64,000 bases of DNA from Mugil cephalus. Taxonomy: Eukaryota > Chordata > Actinopteri > Mugiliformes > Mugilidae. The stretch lies in NCBI RefSeq assembly GCF_022458985.1, contig NC_061779.1, positions 16,785,001-16,849,000 on the forward strand, read 5' to 3'. Below the pieces are notes generated by a model, which saw nothing but the letters and a program-made list of their open reading frames with translations, had not been told where the DNA came from and ran no database searches. Numbering within the stretch: position 1 is the first letter of the stretch; the number at the start of each line of letters is the position of its first letter. The position numbers and the translations under genes were made by a program. Positions 49,711-62,670 of the stretch are shown here, piece after piece.

Positions 49711-50020
49711 CCGACTGACCTGTGATAAAAAAAAAAAAAATGTTTTGTTACTGTGACGAATCCATTGACTTTATAACCCATTAACAACTCAGGTGTTACT
49801 TCACCCTGTTTCCTGTTTGAAGTGTGTGACACCTCGCCAAGGCTGACCTCTTGTGGCAATATTTATAACTACACAACCTGTCGGTGCTGCACACCAACAC
49901 AGACTCATCTACTCATCTCGGTTTGTTTTGCACCCTAACTTATTCCGCTGCTGTGTGAATTAAAACGGTGTTCACCGCAAGTCTTTAGATAAATGAATAA
50001 ATGTAATTAAAATGCTTCTT
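49711..50020 (+). other. cgnl1: cgnl1 3' UTR
   Basis: This is a short non-coding segment after the stop. AATAAA at 49996-50001 predicts cleavage near 50015-50020; another AATAAA follows within 40 bases. The predicted end is only about 320 bases before the aqp9 start codon. Confidence 0.6.
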
Positions 50021-50336
50021 GAACATTCTCCAGAAATAAATAAATACAGCTATGTGCCAATTCGTGAGTCTGTCTTTGAGGAAAACACACAAAACACCCG
50101 TCAAACACCCTGTCTGGCCTCTGCTACGACACTTTGTGTGTTTGTGAGGCTCGGGAGGAGAGCGAGAGTTGTACATACGGATCAATGGCCTGTGCTGAGT
50201 GGCTGCGGCCGCGCAGAGGTGGAGATTGGACGTGGTCACTGCGCTCAGCTCCAGAGGTTCACTCAGCTGGACGTAGGGCAGTTTTAACATCTGTTGGCAC
50301 CAGTGATACATGGAAGTAGGACACAACAAGAGAAGC
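50021..50336 (+). promoter_or_regulatory. aqp9: aqp9 promoter and 5' UTR region
   Basis: The short gap between the cgnl1 polyadenylation signal and the aqp9 ATG must hold the aqp9 proximal promoter, unless transcription starts inside cgnl1. The patch at about 50140-50280 is GC-richer and contains an inverted CCAAT-like GATTGG. No clear TATA box was seen. Confidence 0.45.
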
Positions 50337-53300
50337 ATGAGGCAACACTGTGCTCTTAAACATGGGATACTCAAGGAATTCCTGGCAGAATTCCTGGGAA
50401 CGTTTGTCTTGGTTGTAAGTAACATATTGTGCTTTTTTTTTTAAAAAAAAAAAAAAAAAAAAACGTATTCACTTTTGAAGTTTTTTCAAGTGTGTTTAGA
50501 AATGTCCTGCATCATCTTTTATAGTCTGATGTAGTTTAAAGCTCGTTTCTGTCGTTCTCTCTGTTCCTGTTAGTTGTTCGGCTGCGGCTCAGTCGCTCAG
50601 ACCGTCCTCAGTCGAAACAGCCTGGGAGAACCTCTCACTGTCCACATCGGCTTCTCTGTGGGCCTGATGATGGCCGTGTATGTGGCCGGTGGAGTGTCAG
50701 GTAAATACGATGCTGTTGTTAATTAGTTATTTCCACTGTAGTAGAACTTATCTCACAAAGGCAGCAGACGCCCACTGGTTATGTTTCATACGCTGCTTCA
50801 AACTGGATGCGTGTTCTGTAATGTTTGATTAATAGCTGTTAGGGGATGTCATCCTGTCTCAATTCAATTCTGGGAAAAAGGTTTAAATAATACAGTTGTC
50901 ACGAGTGTTGCACTTTTGCCAAAATATAATTTACAGTCTAGCACCACGAGCTCTTTGATGGCTTTAAAATAATTTATGGTTAACACAAAAGGCCTCTGCC
51001 AGAACATATAAAGCAATCTGACACAGCTCTCTTGTACGTGCCGTAATGAAAACATTGTTACCCACGAGGCCTGCAGCTTGTAATAATATAACTTTATGGC
51101 TTCCTGTCCTGCCATGTGCCCCGGCCACAGCTCCAGTGTCAGCGGGAACGTGCCAGCTCCCTGTCCAGATTCAATGAAAGTATACTGACCATTGATTTGT
51201 TAGCTCCAGTGCACAGCCTCTCTGAGGTCATGCATAACCCTGGGCACTAAATGTCCTGCAAACTCCATTGATCAGAGGCTACGTTCATCCGTCTATGACA
51301 GAGACCAGACCCAGTCCAAACCAGCTTGCCTCATCTGAGCAGCAGATGCCAAATCAAAGGGCTAATAACGTTTCATGAAGACAGATGACAAACAGATTTC
51401 TACATATATATATATATATATATATCTATATCTACACATGTATATATTTAAAAACCTAAAACCAAGTGTGAACATTTGATTAAGAATTACACCAGACTTC
51501 TGCTGCCGCTTCTTTTCTGAGGTTGAGTTTCTAATAATTGATCATTATTCTGCCTATTTGCTCTTGAATAAACATAATAAAACCCGGACCCGCCCCGGGG
51601 GCTGCTCCCCTTCTGCTGCTTCTCGTAAATGTGACGGCTCGCTAATGATTGAGAGGATATTATGCCAGCCACCCTCCACCCACTGCACCCCCTCTTTTGT
51701 CCTCTGTCCCAGGGGGCCATGTGAACCCTGCTGTGTCTCTGGCCATGGTGATTCTGGGCAAACTGAAGATCTGGAAGTTTCCATTCTACATCATCGCTCA
51801 GTTTCTTGGTGCTTTTTCAGGAGCTGCCGCCGTCTTTGGATTATACTATGGTGAACAACCCACTGATGTATAGAAGGGTTTAAAGTGATTGTATGTTCAG
51901 TGTGTTCAAAGCTCAGAGAGTCACGGTGACAGTGTTTCAGCTAAACGTTCATCGACGTTAGATTAAAATGAAGCCCTGTGCCCAGTTGCAGATAACTGTT
52001 TGTCCTCCTCACAGACGCTTTCATGGACTTCACCAGTGGGATCCTGTCGGTGACTGGAATCAATGCAACAGGTCACATTTTCGCCTCGTACCCTGCAAGA
52101 CACCTGTCAGTCCTCGGTGGCTTCATCGACCAGGTGAACTCTGGTCCCTGTGACACAATGACCTCCCCTCTATTGTTTTGTTCCCGTTCAAGCTCTAAAT
52201 ACCACAAAGTCTGGCAAATGTGGCTAATGCAAAATTGATTGCCCCCCTTTAGTCTGAGAACACCCCCTCTTTTTCCTCGGTTTTTGGGTCTAATGACCCA
52301 TTTCCTGGCGTTCACTGGAAGGTCACATCTACTTAACACAGTTTTCAGACGTTTAGTCAAAGCAGCGATCTAAAAATAGCACATCTGCCAGCTTAAAAAT
52401 TGTGGAAAACCACATCAGGTGAACAGAAGAGATCAGAGCGTAATCAGAGGGAACGTGTTCATGAGAATGTCTTCTCAGACACGTTTGAGAAGTTGCTTTC
52501 CCTTTTATTTATTTTTTTAAATTTTTTTTTTCGCAAAATAACCAGCAAATAGATTTGAACCCTTTGCTCAAAATGTAACTCTACATGTTGTTTTTCCAAT
52601 ATAGAATTATGGTTCACATTCACACAATGTCAAGTAAAAGAGGCAGAAAACGAAGGTAAACGTTTAGACAAAGACGTCTCCTAAGGACTGTAGGCTACAT
52701 TAAATTAACTTTCACCAGGACATTACCAATGTTCATTAAAAGATAAACTAACCATTAATCGCAGAGCATTGTCCGCCCCCTGCAGGTGGTGGGGACGGGG
52801 ATGCTGGTCCTGTGTATTCTCGCCATCATCGACGGTGGGAACATCGGAGCTCCTAAAGGCGTGGAGCCTCTGGCCATCGGCCTGATCATCATGGCCATCG
52901 GTGTGTCCATGGGGCTGAACTGTGGCTACCCACTGAACCCCGCCAGAGACCTGGGACCCCGGCTGTTCACAGCTGTGGCCGGATGGGGGATGGAGGTCTT
53001 CAGGTAACTGGAGATCAGTGTTTGGATTTTAACACATTTGGGAGCAGGCCGCAGTGTGTAATTATGTGGTGGGACTGTAATAATGAGGAGGGTTCCTAGA
53101 GAATTAGTTCATACATAACTGGTTAGATGTACTCTACATAGGTATTTATGTGGATCTGCTTGTTTATTGAGGTTTTCATAGAAGCTGTTGGGATGTTGTG
53201 TTATATAATGTCACATGCGCTGGACAGCTGTAGTCGATGATTGTGAATGATCCAGTGACGGCACGCGCGATCCGACATGATGCATTTGACTCTTCCCGTT

Positions 53301-53525
53301 CCTCGCCCGCGTCACAGCACGGCAGACTACTGGTGGTGGATCCCGGTGGCGGGGCCCATGGTGGGGGGCGTGGTCGCGGCCGTCATCTACTACCTCCTCA
53401 TCGAGCTGCACCACCCGCGCGAAGAGCAGGAGAAGCCCCAAGAGGAGGAGGAGGAGGAGGAGGAAGACGAAGAGGACGATGACAGCAGCCTGAAGGACAA
53501 ATACGAGATGATCACCATGAGTTAA
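50337..53525 (+). CDS. aqp9: Aquaporin-9 (aquaglyceroporin), complete in six exons
   Basis: Aquaporin-9 is a six-helix plasma-membrane channel for glycerol, urea and water. Exons 50337-50414, 50574-50700, 51713-51850, 52015-52133, 52786-53003 and 53318-53525 join in frame to 295 residues, the length of human AQP9. Both pore motifs are intact: GGHVNPAVSLAM and YPLNPARDLGPRLF, the latter with the Asp after NPAR typical of aquaglyceroporins. Other conserved blocks are EFLAEFLGTFVLV in helix 1, PFYIIAQFLGAF in helix 3, GLIIMAIGVSMGLNCG in helix 5 and WWWIPVAGPMVGG before helix 6. The C-terminal tail carries about 16 acidic residues in a row (Glu then Asp) encoded by GAG/GAC repeats, more than I remember in the human protein. 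It lies in tandem close behind cgnl1. Whether it is aqp9a or aqp9b is unresolved. Confidence 0.95.
51398..51428. repeat. aqp9: (TA)n microsatellite in aqp9 intron 2
   Basis: About a dozen TA units, slightly imperfect at the end, lie between aqp9 exons 2 and 3. Confidence 0.9.
53434..53490 (+). repeat. aqp9: GAG/GAC trinucleotide tract coding the aqp9 acidic tail
   Basis: Repeated GAG, GAA and GAC codons encode the acidic run near the aqp9 C terminus. Replication slippage at this tract would change tail length without frameshift. Confidence 0.85.
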
Positions 53526-54370
53526 AGAGACATTAACCCCCCAGGACTGACTGATTTTCACTGTCACTCAGATGAAGAGCACCCAGCACAGGTTCCATCT
53601 GTAAGGACAGACTCCCTGCGTCACTGTGTGCTCATTAATAGGAAGATAAGCTGTAGTTACACTTCTGATTGACCTCAGGCAGGCCCAGCAGAGACACGCT
53701 TTTCAGCCCACCACAACCTCCACACATCCAAAAAAATAAATTAAAAAAAAGTAAAATAGGAAATGCTTTAAAAGCTGCAGCTACATAACAACACAGATAA
53801 TGTTTTGGCCTGTGCTGTGTATAGAAATATGAACAATAAGCACCCTTGTGAAATAGTAGTAAACCCATCCTCCAAACCGATAGTCTGTTTGCAGTTTTAT
53901 TTTTTACGTTTCATTTCGTTTCACATGTTTAGCCGTGATGTGAACCGCGCATGCGTGTGTTGTAAATACTGCATTGTGTACATATGGAAAGTTCCCTTCT
54001 TTTCCGTGTGCTGATAGTGGAGTGATAGTTCTGCACGCACGTCCTTTCAGCTTCTGCTCCCGTTTTACCTCTGTGGTTGTGGTCACATTATGTTTATATT
54101 AACATTAACATTTTTTCTGTTGCTCTTTTTGTTTTGATTTGACTTTTTTTTTGTCACCCACGAGAAATATCTAAAACAAAGACAAACGTCTTCCAGAAAA
54201 CTCAACACGTCCAGTTGCCTTTGTTGTAGCTTTGCTGTTTGCATACGCCTGGATGACCGTGAGCCTTCACAGAACACCCACGAGGAATTCTTCCTGATGT
54301 TCAGTATTCATTTATTTATTTATTTATTTATTTCACTCTCTGTTGTTTGTCTACATTAAAATTTCTACAA
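53526..54370 (+). other. aqp9: Probable aqp9 3' UTR
   Basis: Non-coding sequence follows the stop. Candidate polyadenylation signals are an AATAAA near 53735 and an ATTAAA near 54355; which is used cannot be told. A (TTTA)n tract lies at 54309-54333. Confidence 0.4.
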
Positions 54371-56827
54371 ATATCATTTTGGGTATTTCATTTCATTTCA
54401 TCTGTTCCCATGTATTGCACTGAATGCTATAAAGCCTTCAATAGTGTTATGAAATGAAAGTAGTCGGTGACAGTATATGAAAACATTCATTAGCCTCAGA
54501 CTGAACATGTTGAGCAATAAGCGATGGCTCATTAGTGTTTAGTTGGTAGGACTTCAGAGGATGATGAAGCCTCAGAGTGTCTGCTCAGAACGTTATGCTC
54601 TCAAATATTTCCTGTACGAGCCCATGACTCTAGTTGATGTGCTTATCAACCCGAGTCACAGCGGGACGTCTGCTTCCACTTCTACCAGGAACCTCAGCTG
54701 TTGACTCAACTGTTGAAGACGTGAAGCTGTGAAAGGAAAACAAGTAAAGTAAAACGACAAATTAAAAGGTTGTCTTATTTGGTTATTGGCTGAGAATCAC
54801 ACATTTATCTCCTAATAAAAAATAAATGGTCTCTGAACGAACACATACATTTAATTTCAAAGGTTTAGCAGCTAGAATAAAATATGTCTGCGGCGGAGAA
54901 AGTCTGTCGGAGGTATGTGCAGCATTTTCAATTTCAAACTTGTGTTACTTATTACTTTTGGAAACTTTGCAAATGTCAGCGTGCCCTTTGCCTCAGCTGC
55001 ATATTGGAGCGTAAGCCGTCTCGAACCGATGAAGCTCGTACGTTTTAAATTCAGATTTAAGGGGAGCACAGAGAAACCTGAGACCAAGGAGGAAACGGGA
55101 TTTTAATGAAACGCGATGAAGATCCAAGAGACGAGTAACAAAAGCAAAAGGCCTGTGTGAATGAAGTCAAATTATTATGCAAATTTTGCAGGAAAAATGT
55201 GCTCACAGTGGTGAAATGCTAATTTGGAGACTTGTAATATTATTATTATTGTGGATGCACTGACATGCAAGCATGATTATACAGTTGTAGATGTTCTCGT
55301 GGACCAAATTTAAATAATTTCTGTACCAATGGGACCTTCAGCCATTTGCAAAGTGTCTTATTTCAGTGACTTCTCGCTTCATTTGTGTATAAAAGCTTAA
55401 CCTGGAAACACCTGCGTATACAAGGATATAGAAAACTGAAATAAGCAGAGTATAGGTAGCTTAAAATAGACTAAACTTCCCACATCCGGGTTCGGGTCAG
55501 TATTTGATTATGGTTTGAGGAAAAGACATTGTGCTTTGGACACAGGACCAGTGGCTCCAGCAGAGCACATGGCAGCACAAGGCCTCCCCCAGGCCCCTCT
55601 CGGCTGTGAGCGATATGCAACCAGTGGCGTGAAAGAGCTGCAAGGCCACGTTATCTCACACCAGCCTCAAACACATTTGTTTGTGTCCATGTGTCATGTA
55701 TCAGAACATAATTGGCCACAAACAGCAGAGAGGAAAATCATTTTCTGTGGACTAACTGGTGGCTCAATAATGTATCAGGTTCTTCGGTCCATATGTTTAC
55801 ACACAGGAAGCGCGACCTCTGCGTTTAACCCCTCCGTAGTGAGCGCACGCGGCAGAGAGCACACGGGGGCAGTTATGAGGATACGGTTCCTCGCTCGAGG
55901 GCACTTCAGCCACGGATGATGGGAGGGAAACGTTCTGCTCATTGGCAGACTAAAGGCAGGCCAACGCTCGACACCTCCGAGCTCAACGCCGCGCTGATTT
56001 ATCCATGGTTTGACGAGACAAGCTGCTCGGGCGTCTGTGAAAATGCATTTCTCCTCTCCTCTCTGAAATCACACAGTGACACCAAATCAGTTAAACGTGA
56101 CTAGTGCTGTTTTTCCAAAGCAAATTCAACCGCACTCATCTTTGTCTAAGGTCTGAATTTAATTTGACAGCAGGATTTTCTCCAAAAAATCTTTTAATTT
56201 GAAGAGAAATGAATTCTGACTGGACCCCCTTCACGCAGGGTGAATGGAGCAGCAGCAGAGACACTCCACCGGACAATGAGCTGAGAGTTATTTCTGGGCT
56301 TCCTGTGTATTTCCATTGTTTGCGCTGCAGTCAGTGTGAGTGACACTCAGCGCGCCGGTGACACGTTTACAATCCTGCTCTGTCGCTGCAGTTAGAGACA
56401 AAAGGTGCTGCTCGCCGACCGGCCGTGACATCAGACCCTCGCAGAGAGCTGTGGCCGTGACTGCAGAACATTGATCACATCCTCTGTTGTTGGGACTTTG
56501 TTTCAGATACGGAGGGGAGATACGCGTGTGGAGAGCTCCATTAGTAATAGCGTCGATATAAATTTATTGGAAACACTCACCGCCTGCATCACCCGGAAAA
56601 TACAGAGCATAAACTCTTGTTGTGGCAGACTCGTGCTCGCTCATGTCGCAGCCAGAGACTGCAGCTGAGGGCCCGCATCGATAATCAATAGCTGACGAGG
56701 TCCGACTTACGCATGTCTGTTACATCACCTAACACATGTCATCGATAAGAATTGGCAATGAATAACAAAGTGTGCGACAAACATGTGAAGGGTAATACAG
56801 TAAGTTCCCCTCATGGCTGAGGGGAAC

Positions 56828-57085
56828 ACACACCAATCAGACATAACATTACGACCACCTGCCTAATAAGGGCTCCCTTGTGCCTCTAAAACAGTTGTGA
56901 CTCATCAGAGAATGGACATGGATCTTCTGAGGGCGTCCTGTGGTGTCTGGAAACAGGATGTTGTCAGTGGGGGTCTTTGGGTCCTATGGGTTGAGGGGAG
57001 GGGTCTCTGTGTATCATCCCACAGTCAGATGGTGGGTCAGTTTGGGATCTAGTGAATTTGGAGGCCAGGTCAACACCTTGCACTG
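56828..57085 (+). mobile_element. Tc1-like DNA-transposon fragment
   Basis: It begins CACCAATCAGACATAACATT and ACGACCACCTGCC, followed by ACAGTTGTGACTCATCAGAG, CTTCTGAGGGCGTCCTGTGG and 'ttggaggccaggtcaacacct'. These resemble, in order, the left part of a widespread fish Tc1-like element as I remember it. The rest, including any intact transposase, is missing. A second copy of the terminus is at 22308-22432. Confidence 0.6.
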
Positions 57086-58216
57086 TTTTTCACGTTTGTT
57101 GTTCATTGCTCTTTTGGGAACAAATCATGTGAGGAGTTAGCTCTGTGGTGCTGATGTTGGCGTCGGCCGGCTGCTTTATACCCTCTGGCCCCAACGTGGC
57201 ATCCAAAGCAGAAGCTCCCCCTGCTGTGAATGCCCCTCTACTGCATTCACTAAACAGTGAATGTTAACATTGCTGATCATTATTAACACTTTACATGAAA
57301 AATTAAACCGCACATTGTGTTTGAAAAACTTACACTTCCTTACAATGTGACACTCAAAGGATAATAGCAGGTGTGAATAACACAAGGAAGCTTGTAATCA
57401 GAGTGGGAAGGTGCTTTTCCTGAAAAAAAAAGGCACGTCCAACAAGCTTTTACGAACCAGTGATGGAAAATATTATTCAAAGTCACTGCAGCATAGTCCA
57501 ACACTGTAGTCCGACACTTCCCATAATGCAACTTCAACGCATACTGTAAAACGTTGTTGGGTTTTTAGGGGTTAATAAGGCCTTCAGTCTGTGTATAACC
57601 TTGGGAAGAATCAGGAAGAATGTTACTTCTGTTAACTCACCATATAAGGAGTTGTCTTTCGCTTTGCTACAGGTTGCTCACAGACTAGGACACATCACAC
57701 CCTAATATCTCACACGCTGGAAACCAGATAAAGCTAATTGGCTACACATAGAAACTCACTGACACATGAGAGGCAGTGCTCCTCCCCATTGTGTTACGGG
57801 CGGGGTCTAGGTAGAATAAGGTCACTGTACGTCCCTGAAGTGGGGCTTTTGGTTCTTTTTACCCCTAAGGTGAACTGACCGAAGCCTCAGTGCTAAAATC
57901 AATATCTATTCTCTGTGTACCAAATAAATATCCAAAACGTGAGAAATTGTCACGTGATTTGTGCGTAGGTGAACTACCCTTTCCAAATGGTATAAAGATC
58001 CTGGGCTGAAGGAGAGGAAAATATCCTCCTTCAAAAAAGTGTTATTCATAATTGTGTTTCTGTATAAACTATTAGCTGTTGTTTTTTCGCTGGTTTAAGG
58101 TACGGACACACCAAAGACCTGCTGCTAACAAAGACTAACTGTGATGTTGTCTCACACTGACTGTGTCTTGACCAAAAAGTTGCGCTCGAACCCATGTCAA
58201 AGATCACAGCTAACGA

Positions 58217-58230
58217 CCAGCAGGTGGCAG
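58217..58230 (+). promoter_or_regulatory. CTCF consensus site
   Basis: CCAGCAGGTGGCAG matches the CTCF core. It lies between the convergent ends of aqp9 and adam10 and could mark a domain boundary, though similar motifs also occur inside repeats. Confidence 0.45.
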
Positions 58231-59844
58231 TAGTCTGTATTCAATATGAGGAAAGTGGAAGAGCTCCCATTAGCCGGGAGGCTGGGAAGCTAGGAAGAGC
58301 TAGATACCATTTGACAACAAGCTGTTGACATAAAGAAAAATTCGAACTGATTTTTTTTGTTGTTGTTGTTTTTTATTTTGCTAATAAGTAGCAGATGAAG
58401 AGATGTCTGCAGCAGCAGGAGCAGCAGCAGCACAGATGAAGCAGGGAATCGATCTCTGGCCCTCGAGATGTCAGGTGGTACTGGTGTCCATCGAGACGAC
58501 GATACAAGCTCAAATCCAAACCTGTTTGTAGGCGTCCTCCTCCTCCACTGTCTCCGTCTAGCGGATTCCAGCAGAGGAGAAGTTAAACCCACAAACAGGC
58601 AGAAACAAGGAAGTGTCCCCACATTTAGGTGACCTCTCCTCCACTGCTTTCTGACAAGCAGCAACTAGTGGAGGAGGAGGTGTCCCCAGATGGAAGGTAC
58701 CATAGGACTGTGACATCATCAGTGAGGGACTGATGGAATGTGACATCATCAGTCAGGGCCAGGAGGACATCATTCTATCCCGAGATCTACCTACCTACAG
58801 TATCCATAAAATAAATAAATACTTTACTCTTGGTCACTAAGGCGTTGCTCCTGAGAATCTTCCCCTCAACATGACGCTCCCACCGCTGTGCTGATTTTCA
58901 GAAATCTGAATGAGAAACACTATATAAAACACTAAAAGTAATGTGTCACCACTATGAAAACGCGGCATCCTCCCTATGGTCCGCTTACTTGTCACTCATA
59001 GTGCCATGTCATAAGGATACAGGGGTACACTGTGGAGGGCCACCAGTCTGTCATGTGGCTAAGACAGAAAACTGGAAAATCATCAAGAAATGGTCAAAAA
59101 GTTAATTTTAACAAGCATGTCAGTTTCAAACCTTTCACTGAAATAGAAATGTTTTGTCATACATCTTAAAATCCAATCTTTTAAAACTGAACTTCAGAGA
59201 GGTTCTTTGAATAAGATCGTGTTGATCAAGGTTTTATTTCACTGGCTTGTACTGGTTCTAACTGGAAACACAGCTGTAGTATTTACCAGAAAACATTCAT
59301 CTCGCTTACTGATTAGAAATCTGTTGTTTAGTTTCTTAAGTCTGTGCACTGGAAAGCAGCATCGCAGCAACACCTGTTAACGTTTACTCTATCGAGCCAT
59401 TGTTGATTCCTTGAAACACAACAGATAAGGACGCAGTGACTCCCAGATTCTTGCCACCAATTATTAAATGACACTTTTTGAATGTTTTTGGACCCCAACT
59501 CAAAATTTAACTCAAAAATACCTCTAAATTTTGAGACCTCCTGAAGTCATAAAAACTCATAAAAATAAATCTTTTAAATGCTTATTAAGGGTCTTAAATT
59601 ACCCCAAATTATCAACTTTTGATACTTTTCAAGGCTGCAGATACCCTGTATATTAACCCACCAAACACAGGTTCTTTCAGCATAATTGTCTCAGTACGTT
59701 CTCTGACAATCTTGGAGAAGATGGAGGACCATAGTTGCTTGCAATGTACAATTTCACCATTAGATGGCACTGATTCCGACACACTGGTCCTTTAAAGTTG
59801 TCTTGCGTAAGACCCACACCTTTTAAACGCCAAAACACCAGATT

Positions 59845-62670
59845 GTTAAGCAAACTTTGTTTATTGCAACATTAAAGCTTGCTGTAAATGATCATCATGT
59901 GTTAAATGGTCCTTCAAATGAATAAAAAGCTTGTGCACACGTCTACAACAGCCCCACATGAACATAAAAAGCCAGAGTGCACACCTTGCAGACAGTAAAC
60001 AGGGGTCTATTTTATTTTGAACGAGTCTTTTAATTAATGCATTTCAAGTACTCCAAAAATTACATCTCTTTGCACAATACAATTTGAAATTTTTTTTTTT
60101 AGTAAAAATGTTCAAAGTGAACAAAAATTTCCGATACTGTATAAAACACAGTGAACATTAAAATCAGACAGTAGTATTACTTTTTAATCTTGTGTTCTTT
60201 CGGCCTACATCACCTACGACATTTCAACTCAATTTGGACATTTTCAGTGCACGTTTATCTAAAAACTTTACCAAGACTACGAAATTAAAAAGAAAGTAAA
60301 TTTACAGGCATTATTCTTCTGCTCTTCTACCCAAACCATGCCACAGGATAAAGACAAAAATGAGAATGTAACATTAACTCCATCACACTGAATTGTTTTT
60401 ACCATTGATGATGGCGGAGAAAAGTACCATAAGCAAACTCCAGTTCAACTAGCACATATAAGAACATAAATAACTTAGAAGAGAGGAAAGTTTGTCACAC
60501 ATGAACATCTTTGAACAACTGACTCTGGAATTAGGATACAAAAAATGAAACGGATGTATCAAAATGTAATTTTCATTTTCAAATGAAATGCAAATTCTTC
60601 GAAGTACTGTACAAGTTTACAGGTAAGTTCTCCGGGCCCGGCAGGTGTGATGCCGCCTGGGAGATGAGATTCAAAAAGAGCTCCATTTTGTACAGACACG
60701 AGAAGTTGTAGCGACTGCCGACCTGCCCAATTCGTCTGAAATTTTTCACGTCCCCTCCAGAGCACATGTGTGATTATACGACCATCAGGGTAGTGTTGTG
60801 AGAATGCTGCTTTCAAAAACATAACAATAAGACGGTGTAAAGTCAGGGCACAGAAACTTCTTCTTGCACAAACTCTGTGCTTGGTGTTTGTGCTTTTGCA
60901 CGCAGAAGCGTTCTGTTGACGAAATGTTTCCATGGTAAATTAATCACAGGATAATGATTACAAACCCTCTCTCTTAGTGTTACGTTATTATTTCCCAAAA
61001 TGCCACTGCAGAGAAGGGAGGAAGAAAACACCTGAGGTCGAACGATCCCGCAGAAACAATCACATCTCCTTCCTTTAATTCATTTAAACCACACAGGTGC
61101 TTCCTGTATTTTATAAAACCTGTGCACGGAGATCAGCTCTATAAAGTTGTATGGCACGCTGATGTAAACTCAGACTGACGCCTGCACTCATGAGCTCTTA
61201 AGGGGATTCAGTCCTTGATGAGATCTGACCGGGTGATAACTGTGAGTTCGGAAAAATAAAAAATCAAAGCGCTGGTTTCCTGTGGAAGTAGTGAACACAC
61301 TGAGGGATTTGATTGTGAATAACGTGACAATACTGCTGCGTCATACTGCGCTCTCCAGATGCTTTGAGACAAACACTGACAGCTGTCAAAGTAAATAGTG
61401 TTGAGTGACATACAAATATTACAGACCTTGGTCAATTAATAGTCACATTTAAATAATGTGTCTGCATGCCCACATTGAAAAATTCTTAGATTCGCTATCG
61501 GAAGAATAATAGAATGATTTAATCTTACATTTTTTTAGTCATTTTTAAAATTTATTTCCACACTCATGTAAACTAACTCTGTACCATGATACACTCACTT
61601 CTACACTAAGCCTCTGCGGCCTTCACTTTCCCTCGTCTTCATATCTGAACAGCTAGAATCGTCATCAGCTTCAGTTAGTGGTTATTCATTCTTCATTATC
61701 AAAAACAAATCAGTAAAGACAGTAAATGTTGTACCAAACCAGGCCATCTTCCCTTCCCGTTCCCACGACCCTAAACCTCCTCTAGCTTGGTACACAACAT
61801 GGGTGAAACAAGATGTTAGCAAGACAATTAAAGAAAAAAAAAAAAGAAGATGAAGAAGGGACCTTGAACAGAGAAGGCCTAAAAAGTGGGATATGGCGAC
61901 CTTGTTGTTCAAAATCTTTCAATCTAACGAACGTGAATGAGATCCACCTGACTGGACGGCGAAGAGAAATTCGTCAGATCCTCAACTGCAACGTCCAAGG
62001 AACTCATCACGGCCGTCATTCCTTCATTTATGTGTTAAGAATCCTGAGAGCACTAACCGAAAAAATCAAAGAAAAAAAGTGAAGAATTACACATTTACAG
62101 TAGAAGAAATAGTTTGTTTTCACTTATGATACACTAAATATTTACAGTCACATGCAGAAGACTGTCTGCACGAGAGACCGGAGCCTGTGTCTTTTGCCGT
62201 TAGACGTGTGTAAATCACAAAAGTGCCGCGAATCCCCACTGAGTGTCTCTCATTCCTGGCTAGAATGGCGAAAGAAAAGCACAGAACAATTCACCAGCAG
62301 CCACGGGGCTTGTCACTCAAGAAGACGTTGCAATAGAACAAAAAAACACATCACAGAATGTACTAAAGCTACAAATGATTCCTTAACTCCTTGGCACTCC
62401 TTCAAAAAAAAAGAAAAAGAAAAAAAACGATGGAAAAAGACGCTAGATCGCACTGCATTGGAAATGGCTGATGGTCGAGTCCTCTCCTCAAAAGAGCCAA
62501 TCGAGTTGCTAGATAGTGTTTTCTCTTTTTCACGTGTCCGTAGATGAAGGATATGATGATGACTAACAACCATGTCAGGCTTTTCTTTGGATGGAGTGAC
62601 GCTTTTGTTTCCCACTGTAGGCACAAGGAGGAGCCAAGGCATTGGGGGGAAAGGGTCTGGGTGCAGGGTC
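59845..62670 (-). other. adam10: adam10 3' UTR
   Basis: This is a long non-coding, AT-rich and largely repeat-free stretch after the adam10 stop. A minus-strand AATAAA at 59865-59860 predicts a 3' UTR of about 2.8 kb. A Pumilio-type TGTAAATA element occurs on the minus strand at 62146-62139. Earlier polyadenylation sites are possible. Confidence 0.55.

Larger units (their letters stand above)
54371..59844. other. Intergenic region between convergent aqp9 and adam10
   Basis: No coding exon was recognised, including no sign of LIPC, which lies here in human. The region is AT-rich with scattered GC-richer patches (about 55510-56660). It carries a transposon fragment (56828-57085), a CTCF-like site (58217-58230) and a repeat-like end 'acactggtcctttaaa' near 59780-59797. 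Confidence 0.6.

Noticed and set aside
55515-56104. ORFs of 134 and 62 codons in the aqp9-adam10 gap
   Set aside because: Considered as possible lipc or novel exons, but no lipase motif (GXSXG) or splice pattern fits.
61813-62547. Plus-strand ORFs inside the adam10 3' UTR
   Set aside because: Lysine-rich low-complexity translations from A-rich DNA, antisense to a transcribed UTR.
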